Source of the DNA: ZYF759 sp046297455
GTDB taxonomy: Bacteria; Pseudomonadota; Alphaproteobacteria; Rhizobiales; Rhizobiaceae
Assembly: GCA_046297455.1 (NCBI GenBank)
Contig: JBKBIT010000012.1
Span: forward strand, 1-64,000
DNA length: 64,000 nucleotides
Reading direction: 5' to 3'
The position numbers and the translations under genes are program-made. The notes below the pieces were generated by a model that saw only the letters and a list, made by a program, of their open reading frames with translations, was not told the DNA's origin and did not search any database. Every line of letters begins with the position of its first letter. Position 1 is the first letter of the stretch. Shown one piece after another: positions 60,045-64,000 of the stretch.

Positions 60045-61163
60045 TCAGATCGGCTGGGCCATCATGCCCATCATGCGGCCGCTGATCTCGCCAACATTGA
60101 CCGGCGGGATCTTGCGCATCTGGGCATCGCCGATGCGGATCGAATTCTCGACGATGAACTGCACACGCTCAAAGCGGCGCGCCCGATAGGCCGTGAAGGC
60201 GGCCTCGACGTCGGCAGCCCGTTCCAGTTCCTCGGTCAGCACGATCGCATCCTCGATCGCCATGCCCGCGCCCTGTCCCAGATGCGGGGTCGAGGCATGG
60301 ACGGCATCGCCCAGAAGGACAACCCGCCCCTTGTGCCAGGCGCCATCCAGGAAGACCACCTCCAGCGGTCGGCCGACCACGCCGGCATCGTCCACCACCT
60401 GTTCGGCGGCTTCCCTGATCTGCGGTGCGGCATTGACGGCGCGCCGGCGCATCTCGGCCGCCGCTCCTTTGATTTCGAGGCGGTAGTCGGCAGCTTCTTC
60501 CGACAGGATGAAGACATAGGTCATGCCACGCGCCAGCGGCACCAGCCCCGCATTGCAGGGACCGTGGAAAATCTGGAACTCGTCGGTCGATACCTGTTGG
60601 GGCAGGTTGTAGCGCCAGACCCACTGGCCGGTGTAACGCGGCTCCGGCGCACCGGGCATGATCAGGCGCCTTGTCTGCGAGAAGATGCCGTCGGCGCCGA
60701 CCACGATGTCATAGCGCTTGCTGCTGCCATCGGAGAAGGTGACGACCACCCCTTCGCCGTCGTCGTCCAGCCTGTCGGCCGTCACGCCCAGCCTCAGCTT
60801 GGCGCCAAGCTCCAGCGCCCTGTTGCCGAGCACCGTCTGGAAATCGGAACGCCGCACGCCGGCATTGGAAGGGAACTCGGGGCCGGCCAGTCGTGGTGTC
60901 TCGAAACTCGTCATCTGGCTTCCATCCGGTCCGAACAACGTGGTCCTGTCGAAGCCCTGCGCCTGTTCGAGATAGGCGTCCAGCAGGTCGAGCGATGCCA
61001 TGGCGCGGATGACATTGAACTGCTGGGTAATGCCAACGCCATAGACGCCCCATTCAGGGTCGCGTTCCACAATGTCGACGGCGAAGCCCTTGCGGCGCAT
61101 GGCAATTGCCACGGTCAGTCCGCCGATGCCGGCGCCGACAACGAGTACGGAATTGAGCTGCAT
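60045..61163 (-). CDS. Group A FAD-dependent aromatic monooxygenase
   Basis: 372 residues from the ATG at 61163 (GGAGGGAGGA upstream). GxGxxG FAD site VVGAGIGGLTVAIAM, the DG motif GADGIFSQTRR, and LLGDAVHASTPHLGQGAG (GD motif). It hydroxylates or decarboxylatively hydroxylates an aromatic acid with NAD(P)H and O2; salicylate/6-hydroxynicotinate-type hydroxylases are the nearest size class. Divergent from a cyclase/FAH/TRAP operon, so an aromatic acid imported by that TRAP is a likely substrate. Confidence 0.9.
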   Translation of the reverse strand: MQLNSVLVVGAGIGGLTVAIAMRRKGFAVDIVERDPEWGVYGVGITQQFNVIRAMASLDLLDAYLEQAQGFDRTTLFGPDGSQMTSFETPRLAGPEFPSNAGVRRSDFQTVLGNRALELGAKLRLGVTADRLDDDGEGVVVTFSDGSSKRYDIVVGADGIFSQTRRLIMPGAPEPRYTGQWVWRYNLPQQVSTDEFQIFHGPCNAGLVPLARGMTYVFILSEEAADYRLEIKGAAAEMRRRAVNAAPQIREAAEQVVDDAGVVGRPLEVVFLDGAWHKGRVVLLGDAVHASTPHLGQGAGMAIEDAIVLTEELERAADVEAAFTAYRARRFERVQFIVENSIRIGDAQMRKIPPVNVGEISGRMMGMMAQPI

Positions 61164-61503
61164 GGTAGTCCTCCCTCCTTCCCGTCTAAGGCGCCGCAAG
61201 CAAGGTGGAAAATCCAGACTGGAAATGCAGGGCATTCGCGCCATCAATGGGTGGATGCGGCATGCCTGCAAAGCAGCCGAGATACGCGCGATGCGAGCGC
61301 ATCGACTGCATCTCTTCCGCCAATACAAGGCATCACCTCTATCCATTCGACAAATGGTTCGACGGTGGATAGCGTCGTCTCCGACTGCCTAGGGAGGGCT
61401 TGTCGTGCCGCCCTGGCGCGCCGGTCCTGTCGGAAGGTCCAATGATGTCAGGATCCCCGTTCGCCGCCGGCGCCGGGTCTGGCGCGCAGGAGGAGGAGCC
61501 CTC
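61164..61503. promoter_or_regulatory. Divergent control region of monooxygenase and cyclase operons
   Basis: 340 bases without a gene. It holds a CGATGCG/CGCATCG dyad with a 2-base spacer (61289-61304), a CTATCCA/TGGATAG dyad (61339-61345, 61366-61372), and inside that a direct TTCGAC repeat (61346-61351 and 61358-61363) 12 bases apart. These are candidate operators; no regulator gene for them lies in this window. Confidence 0.4.
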
Positions 61504-62277
61504 GTGGCAAGCAGGATCATCGATCTTTCCGTCGTACTTACCGCTGGCCTGCGGACCGACCCTCCCGGTCTGGAACCGAAGATCAGGCATGTCGCGCATG
61601 ATGCCGGCGCCCTCGAATTCGAGCGGATGTTCGGCATTCCCGTCGACAAGCAGCTCGACAGCAAGGGGGCTGCGGTCGAGATGTGCGAACTGTCGACCCA
61701 TAACGGCACCCATATGGATGCGCCCTGGCATTATCATCCCACGATGGATGGCGGGAAGCCGGCAATGACCATCGACGAAGTGCCGCTGGAATGGTGCATG
61801 GGACCGGGCGTGAAGCTGGACTTCAGACACCTGCCGGACGGCTATGTGTGCACGGCCGCCGATGTCGAGGCCGAGTTGAAGCGGATCGGCCACGATCTGA
61901 AGCCCGGCGACATCGTGCTGGTCAACACGCGTGCCGGCTCGCGCTACGGGCACGACGACTACGTCTCGGCCGGCTGCGGCATCGGCCGCGAGGCGACGCT
62001 GTGGATGACGTCGCGGGGCATGCGGGTATGTGGCACCGATGCGTGGAGCTGGGATGCGCCGCTGATGTCGCAGATGAACCGCATCCGCGAGACGGGTGAC
62101 TGGTCCCTGTTCTGGGAAGGCCACAAGGCCGGCGCGGAAACCGTCTATTGCCATATTGAAAAACTCGGCAATCTCGAAGCATTGCCGTCGACCGGCTTCG
62201 ACGTGATGGCCTTTCCGGTGAAGGTCGATCGCGGATCGGCCGGCTGGTGCCGCCCGGTAGCGATCCTTAGAGACTGA
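61504..62277 (+). CDS. Kynurenine-formamidase-like cyclase family hydrolase
   Basis: 257 residues from a GTG at 61504 with AGGAGGAGG upstream. The metal-binding cyclase motif THNGTHMDAPWHYH (His, Asp, His) is clear, and HKAGAETVYCHIEKL supplies the distal region. These enzymes open lactam, formamide or lactone rings. In this operon it may act on a ring-cleavage or N-formyl intermediate from the monooxygenase step. Confidence 0.85.
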   Translation: MASRIIDLSVVLTAGLRTDPPGLEPKIRHVAHDAGALEFERMFGIPVDKQLDSKGAAVEMCELSTHNGTHMDAPWHYHPTMDGGKPAMTIDEVPLEWCMGPGVKLDFRHLPDGYVCTAADVEAELKRIGHDLKPGDIVLVNTRAGSRYGHDDYVSAGCGIGREATLWMTSRGMRVCGTDAWSWDAPLMSQMNRIRETGDWSLFWEGHKAGAETVYCHIEKLGNLEALPSTGFDVMAFPVKVDRGSAGWCRPVAILRD

Positions 62278-62301
62278 CGCCGGAGCACCGGGGAGGAAGA
62301 C

Positions 62302-63282
62302 ATGAGATTCGCGACACTGCCGAACGGCACCCCTGACGGGCGACTGCACCTCGTCTCGCGCGACAACGGCCGCGCCGTGCCGGCGCGGGCGGTCGAGACC
62401 CTGCAGCAGGCGCTTGAGCGCTGGACTGACGTCGAGGCGATCCTTCAGGCGGAATATGCCGCCCTCAATGTCGGCCCGGCTCTAGGCGAGATCGCGTTCG
62501 ACCCGGCATCCGCCCTGGCACCTTTGCCCCGCGCCTGGCAATGGCTCGACGGATCGGCCTATGACAGCCACGGCGCTCTGATGGCCAAGGTATTCGGCAA
62601 GGATGCGAAGGATGGCAGCGACCGGCCGCTCATGTATCAGGGCGTCTCCGACCGCTTCCTTGGCCCTTGCGAGGATGTCCGCCTGCCTTCCGCCGAGGAC
62701 GGCATCGATTTCGAGGGCGAATTCGGCATCATCACCGACGCGGTGCCAATGGGCACGACGCCGGGCGAAGCCGCGCGCCACATCCGCCTCGTGGTCCAGA
62801 TCAACGACTGGAGCCTCAGGCGCATCGCGCCCATCGAAATGAAGACCGGCTTTGGCTGGCTGCAATGCAAGCCGCATTGCTCGATGGCACCCGTTGCCGT
62901 CACGCCCGATGAACTGGGCGACGCATGGCGCGATTGCCAGGTGGCGCTGCCGCTTGAGGTGGACTGGAACAACAGCCGTTTCGGGGCCGCGCACGGTCAC
63001 GACATGTCGATCGGTTTCGACGGACTGATCGCGCATGCCGCCTATTCGCGCGACCTCGTCGCGGGAACGGTGATTGGATCGGGTACCGTCTCCAACGAGA
63101 ATTACCGGGAGGTCGGCTCGTCCTGCATTGCGGAGCGCCGGGGAATCGAGATGCTGGACGAAGGGGCACCCAAAACTCCCTTCCTGTCCTTCGGCGACCG
63201 GGTCCGCATGGAGGCCAGGATGCCTGACGGCGCGCCGGTCTTTGGTGCCATCGACCAGCTCGTGCGCGGAGCGCACTCGTGA
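62302..63282 (+). CDS. Fumarylacetoacetate-hydrolase-family protein
   Basis: 326 residues. FAH metal box FEGEFGIITD (Glu-x-Glu) and the C-terminal GSGTVSNENYREVGSSC with LSFGDRVRMEARM. Family members hydrolyse or decarboxylate acylpyruvates and fumarylpyruvate. Preceded by a strong Shine-Dalgarno (GGGGAGGAAGAC then ATG). It probably finishes breakdown of the ring-opened product. Confidence 0.88.
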   Translation: MRFATLPNGTPDGRLHLVSRDNGRAVPARAVETLQQALERWTDVEAILQAEYAALNVGPALGEIAFDPASALAPLPRAWQWLDGSAYDSHGALMAKVFGKDAKDGSDRPLMYQGVSDRFLGPCEDVRLPSAEDGIDFEGEFGIITDAVPMGTTPGEAARHIRLVVQINDWSLRRIAPIEMKTGFGWLQCKPHCSMAPVAVTPDELGDAWRDCQVALPLEVDWNNSRFGAAHGHDMSIGFDGLIAHAAYSRDLVAGTVIGSGTVSNENYREVGSSCIAERRGIEMLDEGAPKTPFLSFGDRVRMEARMPDGAPVFGAIDQLVRGAHS

Positions 63283-64000
63283 ACGCCGGGCCGGCGTCCG
63301 GGCAGCCAGCCAACATCTTCGAACGCTGGCTGCACACCGGCAGCAATGTCGTTTCGGCGCTGGCCGTCCTCGGCATGTTGTGCGGTGCGATGGCTGTTGT
63401 CGCCGACGTCTTGATGCGCTGGATCTTCGGCAGCGCCGTGGTCGCGCTCAACGAAGTGATGGCGCAGGTCTTCGCCATGGCGATCGCCGCCACGCTGCCT
63501 GCCGGCGCCGCGCGGCGCGTCAATCTCAAGGTCGATCTCCTGGGCCAGGCTATCAGCCCGCGCGTGAGTTGGTGGCTCAACCTGCTGGGTTCCATCCTGC
63601 TGGCGCTGTTCTTCGCACTGCTGGCCTGGCGGATATGGACGCTGGGCCTGCGTTTCCAGGGACAGTCGCGCGCCACGCTGATCCTCAACTGGCCGATTTC
63701 GCCGACCTATTTCTTCGTTGCCGCGGCGATGGCGCTGGCCGCCCTGGTGCAACTCGGCAATGTCGTGCTCGACATCGTTCGCCCTGTTCCGGCCAGCACA
63801 GCTGAACAAAAGACCAAGCCCCTGGCCACCGCCGTGATCCTGCTTCTGGCCGGTCTGCTGACGGCAACGGCCATCTGGTATGTCGTGGATTACCGGGGGC
63901 TCGTCGCCTTCGCCACTGGCAGCCCGGGCTGGTTCGTCATCGTCGCCTTTCTGGTCCTCTGGCTGGGTGTCCTGGCGCAGCTGCCGATCGCGGCTGTTAC
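63279..64000 (+). CDS. TRAP transporter DctQ-DctM fusion (partial)
   Basis: 240 codons read to the window edge with no stop. GTG at 63279 overlaps the FAH stop (GTGA). It opens with a DctQ-like part: four spans and the membrane-adjacent basic turn PAGAARRVNLKVDLLG. A further segment from about residue 200 (VILLLAGLLTATAIWYVVDY..., FLVLWLGVLAQLPIA) looks like the beginning of the large DctM subunit, so a fused small+large subunit is likely. It imports the aromatic or keto acid handled by the flanking genes; its DctP is probably outside this window. Confidence 0.75.
   Translation, partial: MNAGPASGQPANIFERWLHTGSNVVSALAVLGMLCGAMAVVADVLMRWIFGSAVVALNEVMAQVFAMAIAATLPAGAARRVNLKVDLLGQAISPRVSWWLNLLGSILLALFFALLAWRIWTLGLRFQGQSRATLILNWPISPTYFFVAAAMALAALVQLGNVVLDIVRPVPASTAEQKTKPLATAVILLLAGLLTATAIWYVVDYRGLVAFATGSPGWFVIVAFLVLWLGVLAQLPIAAV

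Noticed and set aside
1..64000. CRISPR arrays, insertion sequences, prophage genes
   Set aside because: No regularly spaced repeats, transposase motifs or phage structural genes were seen.

Overview
The window is high-GC and densely packed, with many 1-, 4- and 8-base gene overlaps. It carries the rpmH-rnpA-yidC-(...)-yihA core block, TRAP and ABC uptake operons with LysR/GntR/Lrp regulators, an NrsF-type anti-sigma factor and modABC. This fits an alphaproteobacterium, most likely a Hyphomicrobiales (rhizobial/Phyllobacteriaceae-like) soil or marine heterotroph. That is inference from gene content; no rRNA is present. No CRISPR array, IS element or prophage was recognised.

Layout. (1) 170-8627, minus: a branched-chain-type (Liv) ABC transporter flanked by two aldehyde dehydrogenases, with a divergent AraC regulator (8830-9699). 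Its LivF carries an unusual 300-residue C-terminal tail with three repeats. (2) 9696-15664, minus: a BMP-family nucleoside/nucleobase ABC importer ending in a CodA-type deaminase whose discriminating Asp is Cys, as in 5-methylcytosine deaminases. (3) 15787-20389, minus: rpmH, rnpA, yidC and yihA, with a fasciclin protein and a hexapeptide acetyltransferase inserted before yihA. (4) 20675-24754, plus: TVP38 protein, flavin disulfide oxidoreductase, orphan histidine kinase, tRNA-Arg(ACG). (5) 24979-36612, minus: a nucleotidyltransferase, then a compact operon (TRAP transporter, DapA-like aldolase, cytosolic molybdopterin oxidoreductase, SDR, DadA-like dehydrogenase, LysR), then a PLP class-V enzyme divergent from an Lrp regulator. 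(6) 37501-39155: a second Lrp regulator divergent from a lysine-6-dehydrogenase-like enzyme. (7) 39226-45490: GntR regulator, DUF3830 protein, spermidine/putrescine-type ABC importer, LysR. (8) 45494-50466: a bufferin operon (bufA-B-C-D; a copper-binding RiPP with its MNIO maturase), a DUF3179 protein, and an ECF sigma factor with NrsF. (9) 51098-52749: GpdQ-type phosphodiesterase and inositol-monophosphatase-like enzyme. (10) 52786-55703, minus: modE-like, modC, modB, modA. (11) 55823-64000: feruloyl-CoA synthase/enoyl-CoA hydratase/MarR/amidohydrolase, then a flavin monooxygenase, cyclase, FAH-family hydrolase and a TRAP DctQM fusion cut by the window edge.

How the parts fit. Most of the window is import plus catabolism of small organic acids, amino acids, nucleobases and phenylpropanoids. 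The Mo importer could supply the Mo enzyme of region 5. The most coherent stress system is region 8. Three promoters there (upstream of the sigma gene, the DUF3179 gene and bufA) share TGTAACG and, after a 16-17 base spacer following TGTAAC, CGAA. This ties the sigma/NrsF pair to bufferin production. A recurring layout is seen in three ABC operons: strong stem-loops lie directly after the binding-protein gene, as expected for keeping binding protein in excess over permease.
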